Assembly: GCF_026343955.1 (NCBI RefSeq)
Contig: NZ_JAPKNI010000009.1
Coordinates: 1 to 64,000, forward strand
Direction of reading: 5' to 3'
Origin: Kaistia defluvii
GTDB taxonomy: Bacteria; Pseudomonadota; Alphaproteobacteria; Rhizobiales; Kaistiaceae
DNA: 64,000 bases
The notes under the pieces are model-generated. The model searched no databases and had not been told where the DNA came from. It saw only the letters and a list, made by a program, of their open reading frames with translations. Position numbers and translations under genes: made by a program. Positions 26,159 through 34,799 of this stretch are shown here, piece by piece; positions within the stretch are counted from its first letter, which is position 1; the number at the start of each line of letters is the position of its first letter.

Positions 26159-26802
26159 GAGTTTCCCCGGATTTCGGCGATGCGCGCCACGGCGGCGCGC
26201 GCATTGGCGGTGATCTTCGGCCAGTTGCCGGCGGCAATGTCGGCGCGCGTGGCGATCCACGTGCCGCCGACGGCGGCGACTTCCGGAATGGCGAGCCAGT
26301 CCGCCAGATTGGCCATGCTGACGCCGCCGGTCGGATTGAAGCGGATGCCGGTGTGGAGATAGGGGGCTGCGATGTTCTTCAGCATGGACGGCCCCCCTGC
26401 TGGCATGGCCGGGAAGAACTTCACCATCCGGCAGCCGGCGCGAAGGGCTGCCTGGAGGTCGGTCGGCGTCATGATGCCGGGCGCGATAGGAAGGCCGCGT
26501 TTGGCGGCATGGGCGAGCACGCCGGCGTCGAGGCCGGGCGACAGGGCGAAGCGGGCGCCGGCATCGGCCGCCTGGTCGAGCTGCGCCTCGTCGAGCACCG
26601 TGCCGGCGCCGACCAGAAGCTCCGGCCGCGCCCTGGCGATCGCCTCGATCGTGGCGCGCGCGGCGGCAGTGCGGAAGGTGATCTCGGCGACCGGCAGGCC
26701 GCCCTCGATCAGCGCGTCGGCAAGCGGCAGAGCGGCGGCCGGATCGTCGAGCGCGATCACCGGCACCACCGCATGGGCGGAAAGGGCATCGAAGATGGAC
26801 AT
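26155..26802 (-). CDS. KDPG/KHG-type aldolase (Eda family)
   Basis: The 215-residue class I aldolase has the Schiff-base Lys128 in GCRMVKFFPA and the general acid/base Glu40 in VAEITFRT, with GAGTVL, PG and GGV phosphate-loop motifs (RFNPTGGVSMANLADWL). Family members cleave 2-keto-3-deoxy-phosphosugar acids to pyruvate plus an aldehyde. The ATG at 26802 is used, since the frame extends to 26886 without similarity. It is second in the leftward operon, five bases behind the isomerase and overlapping the next gene by four. No 6-phosphogluconate dehydratase is nearby, so ordinary Entner-Doudoroff use is not implied. Confidence 0.9.
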   Translation of the reverse strand: MSIFDALSAHAVVPVIALDDPAAALPLADALIEGGLPVAEITFRTAAARATIEAIARARPELLVGAGTVLDEAQLDQAADAGARFALSPGLDAGVLAHAAKRGLPIAPGIMTPTDLQAALRAGCRMVKFFPAMPAGGPSMLKNIAAPYLHTGIRFNPTGGVSMANLADWLAIPEVAAVGGTWIATRADIAAGNWPKITANARAAVARIAEIRGNS

Positions 26803-26807
26803 GGCAC

Positions 26808-27428
26808 TCAGTCCTGCGTGGCGAGAATGGCGTCGATCTCGGCTTTTGTGCGCGGCCGATAGTCGGCGTTCAGCACGGCTTTCCATGAGGCGCCATCGGC
26901 GACGATGCGCGTCGCCATGCCGCCGGAGCGGGCGATCAGCCCGTAATCCTGGCCGGAATCGCTCGGGTAGCAGAAGCTCATGACGAGGGGCGAAGCGCCC
27001 GTATTGACCGAGCGGTGGATCCAGAGCGGCGGCACATAGACCATCACGCGCGGTCCGATCTCGAGGATCTTCGTCTCGCCCTCCGGCGATTCGAGCAGCA
27101 TGAGCCCCTCGCCCGCCTCGCCATAATACGTCTCGGGGCGGTTGCCGATCGCGTGGATATGGCCGCGCGTGACGAAGAACTCGTCGCCGATCCTGCCCGG
27201 CTCCATGAAGGTGGTGCCGAAGATCAGATCGCCGCGCGCGGCGGCGGGGCGCACTTCGTGGACGGTGTAGACGACGCGGTCGCCCCCGCGGGCAACGGAG
27301 TCCGCGAACGCGGCTTTGTCGGCGTAGATCCCGTCGAGATCGGCGAGGCGCTTCTGGTAGCGGCCGGTGGCGGCGGATAGCACGCCACTGGCCGGATCGA
27401 TGCGGTGGGATGTGGGGGCAATGGCCAT
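26808..27428 (-). CDS. Cupin-type glucose-6-phosphate isomerase (archaeal type)
   Basis: The 206-residue cupin of the PGI family known from Pyrococcus and some bacteria is unrelated to the usual Pgi. The metal site is visible: His90 and His92 in TRGHIHAI, Glu99 in NRPETYYGE and His138 in PPLWIHRSVN. EPGRIGDEFFVTRGH is diagnostic. It interconverts aldose and ketose phosphates; the true substrate here may be another hexose phosphate. It heads the leftward operon. The ATG at 27428 has GGAG six bases upstream. An annotation as KduI would be wrong at the motif level. Confidence 0.85.
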   Translation of the reverse strand: MAIAPTSHRIDPASGVLSAATGRYQKRLADLDGIYADKAAFADSVARGGDRVVYTVHEVRPAAARGDLIFGTTFMEPGRIGDEFFVTRGHIHAIGNRPETYYGEAGEGLMLLESPEGETKILEIGPRVMVYVPPLWIHRSVNTGASPLVMSFCYPSDSGQDYGLIARSGGMATRIVADGASWKAVLNADYRPRTKAEIDAILATQD

Positions 27429-27710
27429 AAGGGTCTCCAAATCGGTAGCAACACTACTCAATCGGTATCGCAATGCAATTGATTTGGATGCAGCTCGATT
27501 AATTTCGGATGGTTTCGATACAAATTGATCTTGATACCCGAAAATTATGTAGTATCAGTACGTAGCCGGCGCGGATGGTGTCGGCGCTTGCCGGGCGCAG
27601 GCGTCCTCGCCCAACCACGTCGGCCTCGCTCGTCGGGCTACCGAATTTCGGGAAACAAAGCGGCAGATGGCAAAGAGCCAAGCCGCGCTCACCGCTCTGG
27701 GAGGAGCTTC
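27429..27710. promoter_or_regulatory. Divergent promoter/operator region of the sugar locus
   Basis: This 282-base gap is clearly AT-richer than its surroundings. AATCGGTA occurs twice as a direct repeat exactly 20 bases apart (27440 and 27460), the second extended to AATCGGTATCG. An inverted near-copy, CGATACAAATT, lies at 27516-27526, followed by TTGATACC at 27531. These look like operator half-sites serving both operons. Candidate rightward -35 boxes are TTGATC (27525) and TTGATA (27531), with TATCAG at 27553. The regulator is probably the RpiR protein encoded at 31486, by inference only. Confidence 0.5.
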
Positions 27711-28772
27711 ATGACCCACACCATCGCCAAGTCGGCCCCGGGCCTGCGCGCATCGTTGCTGGCGCTCGCTTCCGCCGCCGCCCTGTTGACGGCAGCCGGC
27801 GGCGCCCTCGCCGAGGACGTTGCACCGATTGCCGGCCGCCCCGAGCCCGTCGCCAACGAGGCCGGCACCAAGGCCAAGATCGCGATCATCGGCTTTGCCA
27901 ATAATCCCTACTGGGTCGCGGTCCAGAAGGGCGCCGAGACCGCCAATGACGTGCTCAAGTCGCGTGGCGGCGAAGTGCGCTGGATCGTCGGCGGCGCCAA
28001 TATCGACGTGCCGACCGTCAACCAGGCGATCAATGCCGCCGCCACCCAGGGGTATAACGGCATCGGCTTCTTCATCGCCGGCGAAGGCAATTGCGCGCTG
28101 GTCAAGAAGCTCGTCGACGAGAAGAAGATCGCGATGGGCGCCTACAACACCCTGTTCCCCTGCGTTGAAGAGGCCGGTGGCGTCATCAACTATGCCCAGG
28201 ACCAGGTCACGGCCGGCAAGAACGCTGCCGCGGAACTGATCAAGGCGGTCGGCGACAAGGAAGGCAAGGTCGGCGTCATCGTCAGCCAGTTCACGGCGCC
28301 GGGCTCCGAGCAGCGCCGCAAGGGCTTCGTCGAGGGCTTGCAGGGCTCGAAGCTGACCGTCGTCAATGACGGCATCGAGGCCAAGGACTCGGCCGGCGCC
28401 ACTTTCGCCGCCGCCAAGGACTTCCTGACCTCCACGCCGAACCTCGTCGCGCTCTATGCGACGGCCGGCGGACCGTTCGGCGCGGCCCAGGCCGTCAAGG
28501 CGGCCGGCAAGCAGGATGCCGTCAAGGTGATCGGCTACGACTTCACCAAGGAGAATGTCGCCGCGATCCGGGATGGCAGCATGTTTGGCGTCACCGGCCA
28601 GGACGAGTTCGGCCAAGGCTACAATGTAGCGATCGCGCTGTTCAACAACATCGTCGCGCAGCAGAAGGCCGAACCGGTTCTGCAGCCGGCCGTCAGCCTG
28701 TTCATGACCAAGGAAACGGTGGACCAGCTCGACCCGGACAAGCTCCCGCTCGGCACCGTTCCGAAGCTCTGA
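27711..28772 (+). CDS. Sugar ABC transporter substrate-binding protein
   Basis: The 353-residue periplasmic protein has a signal peptide (hydrophobic about 15-34, cleavage near GALAE). A ribose/galactose-type periplasmic binding fold follows (IAIIGFANNPYWVAVQKGAE, GGANIDVPTVNQAINAAATQ, VIGYDFTKENVAAIRDG). About 20 residues rich in Pro/Ala separate signal and fold. It delivers the inducing sugar to the permease encoded two genes on. GAGGAG lies six bases before the ATG at 27711. The ligand cannot be read from sequence. Confidence 0.92.
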   Translation: MTHTIAKSAPGLRASLLALASAAALLTAAGGALAEDVAPIAGRPEPVANEAGTKAKIAIIGFANNPYWVAVQKGAETANDVLKSRGGEVRWIVGGANIDVPTVNQAINAAATQGYNGIGFFIAGEGNCALVKKLVDEKKIAMGAYNTLFPCVEEAGGVINYAQDQVTAGKNAAAELIKAVGDKEGKVGVIVSQFTAPGSEQRRKGFVEGLQGSKLTVVNDGIEAKDSAGATFAAAKDFLTSTPNLVALYATAGGPFGAAQAVKAAGKQDAVKVIGYDFTKENVAAIRDGSMFGVTGQDEFGQGYNVAIALFNNIVAQQKAEPVLQPAVSLFMTKETVDQLDPDKLPLGTVPKL

Positions 28773-28793
28773 GCGAAAAGACTAGAGTTCGTC

Positions 28794-30383
28794 ATGCAGG
28801 ACCGGGTTGAACGTATGTCCATCGAAGATGAAATCGCCCTCGAGGTCGTCTCCGTCGACAAACGCTTCGGCTCGGTCCATGCGCTTTCGAATGTCAGCAT
28901 GCGGTTTCGCCGTGGCAGGGTCACGGCCCTGCTCGGCGAGAACGGCGCCGGCAAGTCGACGCTGATCCGCGTCTGCTCGGGCGTCCACCAGCCGGACTCG
29001 GGCGAGGTTCTCGTCTCGGGCAAGGCGGAGCGGATGTCCGGATCTCTGGCTGCCAAGCGGATGGGCATCGCGGTGGTGCAGCAGGAGCCGCAGCTCGTCA
29101 GCCAGATGACGGTTGCTGAAAACATCTTCCTGGCCCGTCTTGGCTCGCGGGCGGGCACCGGCCTGCATCATCGCACCGGATTGGTCGGGGAAGCGGAGAC
29201 GCTGCTCGCGGGTCTCGGCCTCGACAAGGAGCTCCCCGATCTCGGTGGCCGCTGCGCCGGGCTTTCGGCGGCCGAACGCCAGCTTGTCGAGATCGCCCGG
29301 GCGCTTGCCGCCGACCCGCACGTCCTGTTCCTCGACGAGCCCAATTCCAGCCTGACCCGCAAGGAGACGGACCGCCTGTTCGACATCGTCCGCCGCCTGC
29401 GCGATCGCGGCACGGCCGTTGTGCTCGTCAGCCATCGTCTTGGCGAGGTCTACGAAATCTCCGACGAGGTCATCGTCATGCGCGACGGCCGCAAGGTGGG
29501 CGAAGGATCGGTCGACGCGCTGCCGAAGCAGCAGGCCATCCAGTTGATGGCCGGCGAGCGCCTGAAGGCGGCGCTCGATCTCGCCGAGAGCGCCACACCG
29601 AAGGCGTCGCCCGCCGACGCCGCGCCCGTTCTTTCGGTGCGCGACGCTTCGGGGCTCGCCTTTTCCAATGTCTCCTTCGATATCCAGGCGGGCGAGATCG
29701 TCGGCATGGCCGGGCTCGTCGGCTCCGGCCGAACCGAGATCATCCGCGCCATCATCGGCGCCGACCCGCTCTTTGGCGGCGACGTCCGCCTCAACGGAAA
29801 GTCCGTGCGCTTCGGCTCCCCCCGCTCGGCGCTGCGCGGCGGCATCGCTTTCATCACCGAGGAACGGCGCACCTCGGTCTTCTACGGCCACAGCATCAGC
29901 TTCAACCTGACGTCGAACGTGCTGGAGCGGTTCGGCCACTTCGGCTTTTTCAGCGAACGCAAGCGGCGCGCCTTCGCGCAGGAGAGCGCGAACGAGATCG
30001 GCGTGAAGGCCGACAATGTCGATGTCGGCATCCGCACGCTTTCCGGCGGCAACCAGCAGAAGGTGCTGCTCGCCCGGGCGCTCGCTTCCAATCCGTCGCT
30101 GCTCATCCTCGACGAACCGACCCGCGGCGTCGACGTGCGCACCAAGGCGGACATGTATCGCCAGATCCGCACCCTCGCGCATGAAAAGGGACTGGCGGTG
30201 TGGTTCGTCTCCTCCGAACTCGACGAGATCCTCCAGCTGGCCGACCGCATCGTGGTGGTGCGCGGCGGCGAGGTCGTCGACAGCCTCGCCCGGGGACCGG
30301 AGGCGGCCCGGGTCGTCGCATCGGCGCTGGGCGAGAAGATCGAGGACGCCGCGACCACCGTTCTCACATCGGGCATGGCCTGA
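28794..30383 (+). CDS. Sugar ABC transporter ATPase (two nucleotide-binding domains)
   Basis: The 529-residue RbsA/XylG-type protein carries two fused ABC domains. Domain 1 has Walker A GENGAGKST, a signature reduced to LSAAERQLVEIAR and Walker B VLFLDEPNSSL. Domain 2 has a degenerate Walker A (GLVGSGRTE), the intact signature LSGGNQQKV and Walker B LLILDEPTRGVDV. This asymmetry is normal for the family. The start is at ATG 28794; a second ATG at 28815 is also possible. It lies 21 bases behind the binding protein and is followed directly by the permease. Confidence 0.93.
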   Translation: MQDRVERMSIEDEIALEVVSVDKRFGSVHALSNVSMRFRRGRVTALLGENGAGKSTLIRVCSGVHQPDSGEVLVSGKAERMSGSLAAKRMGIAVVQQEPQLVSQMTVAENIFLARLGSRAGTGLHHRTGLVGEAETLLAGLGLDKELPDLGGRCAGLSAAERQLVEIARALAADPHVLFLDEPNSSLTRKETDRLFDIVRRLRDRGTAVVLVSHRLGEVYEISDEVIVMRDGRKVGEGSVDALPKQQAIQLMAGERLKAALDLAESATPKASPADAAPVLSVRDASGLAFSNVSFDIQAGEIVGMAGLVGSGRTEIIRAIIGADPLFGGDVRLNGKSVRFGSPRSALRGGIAFITEERRTSVFYGHSISFNLTSNVLERFGHFGFFSERKRRAFAQESANEIGVKADNVDVGIRTLSGGNQQKVLLARALASNPSLLILDEPTRGVDVRTKADMYRQIRTLAHEKGLAVWFVSSELDEILQLADRIVVVRGGEVVDSLARGPEAARVVASALGEKIEDAATTVLTSGMA

Positions 30384-30384
30384 C

Positions 30385-31458
30385 ATGAGCGCCGCGCCCA
30401 AGGAGCCCGCACGCAGAGGCGGCCCCGAAACCATGATGAACAAGGGTAATAGGATGAGTATCGCCAGCCTGAAGCGTCTGCCTCTGCTCAGGGGCCAGGA
30501 GGCCGGGCTGATCGGCGTGATCCTCGGCCTTTCGATCGCCTTCTCCTTCGTCAATCCGAGCTTCCTGACGACGGACAATCTGCGCAATGTTCTGGTCGCG
30601 GTGGCCGTGGTCGGCATCATGTCGATCGGCCAGTGCTTCGTCATCATCGCCCGCGAGATCGATCTTTCCGTTGGCTCGGTGATGGGTCTCAGCGGGCTCT
30701 GCGGCGCCTGGCTGATGGCGGCCGGCCTCAATCCGTGGCTCGCCATCGTGCTGGCGATCGGCGTCGGCGCCACCGCCGGCCTGGTCACGGGCCTGATCGT
30801 GGTGGTGTTCCGCGTCAATTCCTTCATCGCGACGCTCGGCATGCTTTCGGTCGCGCGCGGCCTGACCCAGGTGATTTCCGGCGGCCTGCCGATCATGGTC
30901 GACCCGTCCGTGATGTTCATCGGCCAGGGCACGTTCTTCGACATCCCCGTCCAGGTGCTGATCTTCGTCGGCCTCGGCATCATCTGCCAGTTCATCCTGA
31001 CCCGCAGCGTGGTCGGCCAGCGCATCGTCGCCGTCGGCGACAATGACGAGGCGGCGCGCCTTTCCGGCATCCCGATCAACACGACGCGCATCGCCGTGTT
31101 CGTCGCCAGCGGCGCGCTCGCCGCCATTGCCGGCATCGTCTACACCACGCAGGTCAGCGTGGCGGAGGCCCAGGCCGGCACCGGGCTCGAGCTCGACGTG
31201 ATCGCGGCCGTCGTCATCGGCGGCGCCAGCCTCTCCGGCGGGCGCGGGTCGATCCTCGGCGCGATGCTGGGCGCCTATCTGCTCGGCGCGCTGCGCAACG
31301 CCTTCATCCTGCTGGAACTCTCGCCCTTCCTGCAGCAGATGAGCGTGGGCATGGTCATCGTTCTCGCCGCCATCTTCGACCAATTCCGGCAGGGCTCTTT
31401 CCGGCATGCGAACGTCATGCCATCGTTCCTGCACATTTTCCGCTCCCGCACGCGGTAG
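30385..31458 (+). CDS. Sugar ABC transporter permease
   Basis: The 357-residue integral membrane protein of the BPD_transp_2 (RbsC-like) family has about eight to ten helices. The family segment AREIDLSVGSVMGLSG and the coupling-region AVIGGASLSGGRGSILGAMLGAYLLG are present. The ATG at 30385 comes just after the ATPase stop. Starts at 30433, 30436 and 30454 would remove a hydrophilic leader (AAPKEPARRGGPETMM) and are equally possible. It completes a three-gene ribose-type importer. Confidence 0.92.
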   Translation: MSAAPKEPARRGGPETMMNKGNRMSIASLKRLPLLRGQEAGLIGVILGLSIAFSFVNPSFLTTDNLRNVLVAVAVVGIMSIGQCFVIIAREIDLSVGSVMGLSGLCGAWLMAAGLNPWLAIVLAIGVGATAGLVTGLIVVVFRVNSFIATLGMLSVARGLTQVISGGLPIMVDPSVMFIGQGTFFDIPVQVLIFVGLGIICQFILTRSVVGQRIVAVGDNDEAARLSGIPINTTRIAVFVASGALAAIAGIVYTTQVSVAEAQAGTGLELDVIAAVVIGGASLSGGRGSILGAMLGAYLLGALRNAFILLELSPFLQQMSVGMVIVLAAIFDQFRQGSFRHANVMPSFLHIFRSRTR

Positions 31459-31485
31459 CGCCGGCCGGATCGGCTCAGGGATCAA

Positions 31486-32376
31486 ATGACGATGCAAACT
31501 CACGTCTCCGCCTTTGTGGGCGGGACCGGCAACATCCTCGAAGTTGCCCGTGCTCTGCGCGATGAACTGAGGAAATCCGACCGCAAGGTCTGCGATGCGA
31601 TCATCAGCGATCCGCGTCGCATCCTGTCCTCGACCGTGGCGGAGACGGCGCAGCTTGCCGGCGTCAGCCAGCCGACCGTGATCCGCTTCTGCAACGCGAT
31701 CGGCTGCGACGGCTTCCAGGATTTCAAGCTTCGCCTGGCGCAGAGTCTGGCGCTCGGCGTGCCGGCGACCCATTCGGTGATCACCGATGCCGACAGCCCG
31801 AACGAAGTCGCGCGCAAGATCTTCGACTACACGATGACCAGCCTCGACTGGGCCCGCAACCGCCTCGACTCGGCGGCGCTGGTCCGTGCCGTGGAAGCGC
31901 TGGTGCTGGCGCCGCGCATCGAGTTTTTCGGCTTCGGCGCGTCGGGCATCGTCGCCATGGACGCCCAGCAAAAGTTCCCGATGTTCGGCGTTCCCTGCGG
32001 CGCCGAGATCGACTCGCACCAGCAGGTGATGGTCGCCTCGTTGCTGAAGCCCGGCGACGTCGCCGTCGCAATCTCCAATACCGGCACGACCCGCTCGACC
32101 GTCGAGGTGGCCAAGCTTGCGCGCGAGAACGGCGCCACCGTGATCGGCATAACCGGCAATGAGGGCCCTCTCGCCGACGCCTGCGACATCGTCCTGCTGA
32201 CCGAAACGCTCGAAAACACCAACATCTATACCCCGACCATCTCCCGCATCGCCGCCCTTGTCGTCGTCGATATCCTGTCGACGGCCGTGGCGCTGCGGCG
32301 TGGCGAGGCGCATGTCGAAAGCTTCAAGCGGATGAAGAAGACCCTGAGCCAGATGCGATCGACTGCCCGGATCTGA
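31486..32376 (+). CDS. RpiR/MurR family transcriptional regulator
   Basis: The 296-residue regulator has an N-terminal helix-turn-helix domain (about 1-95, STVAETAQLAGVSQPTVIRF) and a C-terminal SIS phosphosugar-binding domain (about 120-270, VVAISNTGTTRSTVEVAKLA, GATVIGITGNEGPLADACD). It probably senses a phosphorylated intermediate made by the kinase of this locus and controls the divergent promoters at 27429-27710. AGGG precedes the ATG. Whether it represses or activates cannot be told. Confidence 0.9.
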   Translation: MTMQTHVSAFVGGTGNILEVARALRDELRKSDRKVCDAIISDPRRILSSTVAETAQLAGVSQPTVIRFCNAIGCDGFQDFKLRLAQSLALGVPATHSVITDADSPNEVARKIFDYTMTSLDWARNRLDSAALVRAVEALVLAPRIEFFGFGASGIVAMDAQQKFPMFGVPCGAEIDSHQQVMVASLLKPGDVAVAISNTGTTRSTVEVAKLARENGATVIGITGNEGPLADACDIVLLTETLENTNIYTPTISRIAALVVVDILSTAVALRRGEAHVESFKRMKKTLSQMRSTARI

Positions 32377-32471
32377 CGGCAACGACCTTCCGGGACGACC
32401 GGCGCGCCGTGGCATCCCATGCCCGGCCTGCCGAGCGAAACCACAACCCCTTAAAAAGCGGCGATCCCATC

Positions 32472-33206
32472 ATGTCCTCTACCCCGACGAGCCTCAGCGC
32501 CACCGACCTCGCGCAGAGGATCGATATCAGCGCGGTGCAGGCCTTTCACACCGAGGCGGATGTCCGCGCGCTCGCAGCCCTCGCCATGGAGAACGGCTTC
32601 ATCGCGGCGCATGCGCTGCCGAACTTCGTGCCGCTGCTCCGTTCGCTCATCCCACAGGGAGGCGCCACGCTGGTCGGCGGGCCGATCGGCTTCCCGTCGG
32701 GCGGCCACATGACCGCGATCAAGGCGGCAGAGGCTGCCGCGCTGCGCGAGGCCGGCGCCGACGAACTCGACATGATGCTGAATGTCGGCCGGCTCAAGTC
32801 GGGCGACCTCAACTATGTCCGCGACGAGATCGCCGCGGTGCTCGAAGCAGTCGCGCCCGTTCCGCTGAAGGTCATCCTCGAGCTTCACCACCTGACCGAT
32901 GCCGAGATCGAAACGGCCGCCGACATCGTCGCATCAAGCGGCGCGGCCTTCGTCAAGACCGGCACGGGCTGGACGCCGGCCGCGGCGACGCTGCCGCGCA
33001 TTCGACGCATCGCCGCCGTGGTGGCGGGACGCGCCGGCATCAAGGCCTCGGGCGGCATCCGCGATCTTCCGACCATCGCCGAGATGGTGGCGATCGGCGT
33101 CACCCGCTTCGGCATCAACACGGCCTCGGCCATCGAACTGGTGCGCGGCATCGACGCCCTGCCAGGCCAGCGGCTGGCGATCGTCCCCGTCGGCGAGAAG
33201 GCCTGA
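32472..33206 (+). CDS. DeoC-type (deoxyribose-phosphate) aldolase
   Basis: The 244-residue class I aldolase of the DeoC/LacD superfamily has Schiff-base Lys162 in AFVKTGTGW, Asp100 in DELDMMLNVGRLKSGD and the second lysine in GIKASGGIRD, so the DERA catalytic set is complete. DERA cleaves 2-deoxyribose 5-phosphate to acetaldehyde and glyceraldehyde 3-phosphate. Next to an FGGY kinase and away from nucleoside genes, it may act on another phosphorylated ketose. The ATG at 32472 begins the conserved part; the ribosome site is weak. The kinase gene follows after three bases. Confidence 0.88.
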   Translation: MSSTPTSLSATDLAQRIDISAVQAFHTEADVRALAALAMENGFIAAHALPNFVPLLRSLIPQGGATLVGGPIGFPSGGHMTAIKAAEAAALREAGADELDMMLNVGRLKSGDLNYVRDEIAAVLEAVAPVPLKVILELHHLTDAEIETAADIVASSGAAFVKTGTGWTPAAATLPRIRRIAAVVAGRAGIKASGGIRDLPTIAEMVAIGVTRFGINTASAIELVRGIDALPGQRLAIVPVGEKA

Positions 33207-33209
33207 TCC

Positions 33210-34724
33210 ATGGCCCGCACGGTCCTCGCACTCGATCTCGGCACGGGCGGCGTCAAGTCGGCGCTCTACGACGCCAGCGGTGTCTGTCTTGCCGAGCGGG
33301 TGCAGACCTATCGCACCTATTTTCCGGCGCCCGGCCTGCACGAGCAGGACCTTGGCGAATGGTGGGATGCGGTCTCGACCAGCATCCGCGCGCTTCTCGG
33401 CGCCGAGGGTGTGGATCGCTCGTCAGTGGGCGCGGTCAGCATCTCCGGGCACAGCCTCGGCTGCATTCCGCTCGGAGACGACGATCAGCCGCTGATGCAG
33501 CGCGTGCCGATCTGGTCGGATGCGCGCGCCGATATCGAGGCCGAAGCCTTCTTCCGCCGCTTCGACTATGAGCGCTGGTACGGCCTGACCGGCAACGGCT
33601 TTCCCGCCCCGCTCTATCCGATCTTCAAGATCCTCTGGCTGAAGGCGAACCATCCCGAGATCTTCGCGCGAACCCGTTCGATCGCCGGCAGCAAGGATTT
33701 CATCAACCTGCGCCTCTGCGGCCGCCATGCGACGGACCCGTCCTACGCGTCGGGCAGCGGCGCCTATGACCTGCATGCCCGAGCCTTCTCGGCCGAGATC
33801 CTCGATGCCGCCGGCGTCGACCGAGACCTCTTCCCGACAATCGTGCCCTCGACCGCAATTCTCGGCACGATCCTGCCCGGGATCGCCGCCGAGCTTGGCC
33901 TGCCGGCCGATCTCGTGGTCGTGGCCGGCGGCGTCGACAACAGCTGCATGGCGCTCGGCGCGCGCACCTTCTCCGAAGGCGATTTCTACGGCTCGATGGG
34001 CTCCTCGAGCTGGCTGACGATCTCGTCCGCGAAGCCGGTGCTCGACAGCCGCGTCCGCCCCTTCGCCTTCGCCCATGTCGTGCCGGACCAGATCATCTCG
34101 GCCACCTCGATCTTCTCGTCCGGCACCAGCCTTGCCTTCGTCAAGGACATGCTGATGCCGGGTGAAGCCGTCGGCTATGACGAGGTGTTCACGCTGGCCG
34201 CCAGCGCGCCCTTCGGCGCCAACGGCCTTCTGTTCGTGCCGACACTCGGGGGAGGGACTAGTTTCGAGGGCGGGCAGGATGTTCGCGGCGCATTCGTCGG
34301 CCTCGATCTCGGCCATGGCCGGGCCGACATGCTGCGCGCCACGATCGAAGGCATCGCGCTGGGGCTGCGGGTCGCGCTCGACGAATTGCGACGCCTTGCC
34401 GGCGTCAGTCGCAAGATGACCATCGTCGGCGGCGGCGCGCGCAGCGCGGTGATGCGGCAGGTGTTGGCCGACATGCTGGATTGCACGATCGTGAAGACCT
34501 CGATCGACCAGCAATCCGCCTCGCTCGGCGCCGCGGCGCTGGCGATGGTGGCGACCGGAAGCTGGTCCGACATGAGCCCGCTTATCCGACTGCACGTGGT
34601 CGAGGACCGCCATGAGCCGGACGCCAGAACGGCGGATCTGGCCGGACGAATGGTGCAGGCCTATCGGGCGGCCGCCGAGGCCCAGCGGGCCCTGGCCCCC
34701 CTGCTCGCCGGTCTCCGCGCCTGA
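33210..34724 (+). CDS. FGGY-family carbohydrate kinase (xylulokinase-like)
   Basis: The 504-residue kinase has an N-terminal phosphate-1 motif VLALDLGTGGVKSALYD, active-site region IWSDARADIEA and the FGGY C-terminal motif region GGGARSAVMRQVLADMLDC, then QQSASLGAAALA. It is closest in layout to xylulokinase, but FGGY members act on many ketoses, polyols and lactones. As last gene of the rightward operon it presumably phosphorylates the imported sugar before aldol cleavage by the preceding DeoC-type enzyme. No gene follows in frame; a decayed region starts immediately. Confidence 0.9.
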   Translation: MARTVLALDLGTGGVKSALYDASGVCLAERVQTYRTYFPAPGLHEQDLGEWWDAVSTSIRALLGAEGVDRSSVGAVSISGHSLGCIPLGDDDQPLMQRVPIWSDARADIEAEAFFRRFDYERWYGLTGNGFPAPLYPIFKILWLKANHPEIFARTRSIAGSKDFINLRLCGRHATDPSYASGSGAYDLHARAFSAEILDAAGVDRDLFPTIVPSTAILGTILPGIAAELGLPADLVVVAGGVDNSCMALGARTFSEGDFYGSMGSSSWLTISSAKPVLDSRVRPFAFAHVVPDQIISATSIFSSGTSLAFVKDMLMPGEAVGYDEVFTLAASAPFGANGLLFVPTLGGGTSFEGGQDVRGAFVGLDLGHGRADMLRATIEGIALGLRVALDELRRLAGVSRKMTIVGGGARSAVMRQVLADMLDCTIVKTSIDQQSASLGAAALAMVATGSWSDMSPLIRLHVVEDRHEPDARTADLAGRMVQAYRAAAEAQRALAPLLAGLRA

Positions 34725-34799
34725 ATGGCGGAGCCGGTCAGGGACAGCATGGCTATCTGATCAACGTCTACCAGCTTCGTCCGGAAAGCCGGGGCGAGG

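Noticed and set aside
26808-27428. Annotation as 5-keto-4-deoxyuronate isomerase (KduI)
   Set aside because: The EPGRIGDEFFVTRGHIHAI and ETYYGE motifs are those of cupin phosphoglucose isomerase; length also fits PGI rather than KduI.
28782-31136. 784-codon frame opposite the ABC transporter genes
   Set aside because: Antisense of clearly recognised ATPase and permease genes; no protein features.
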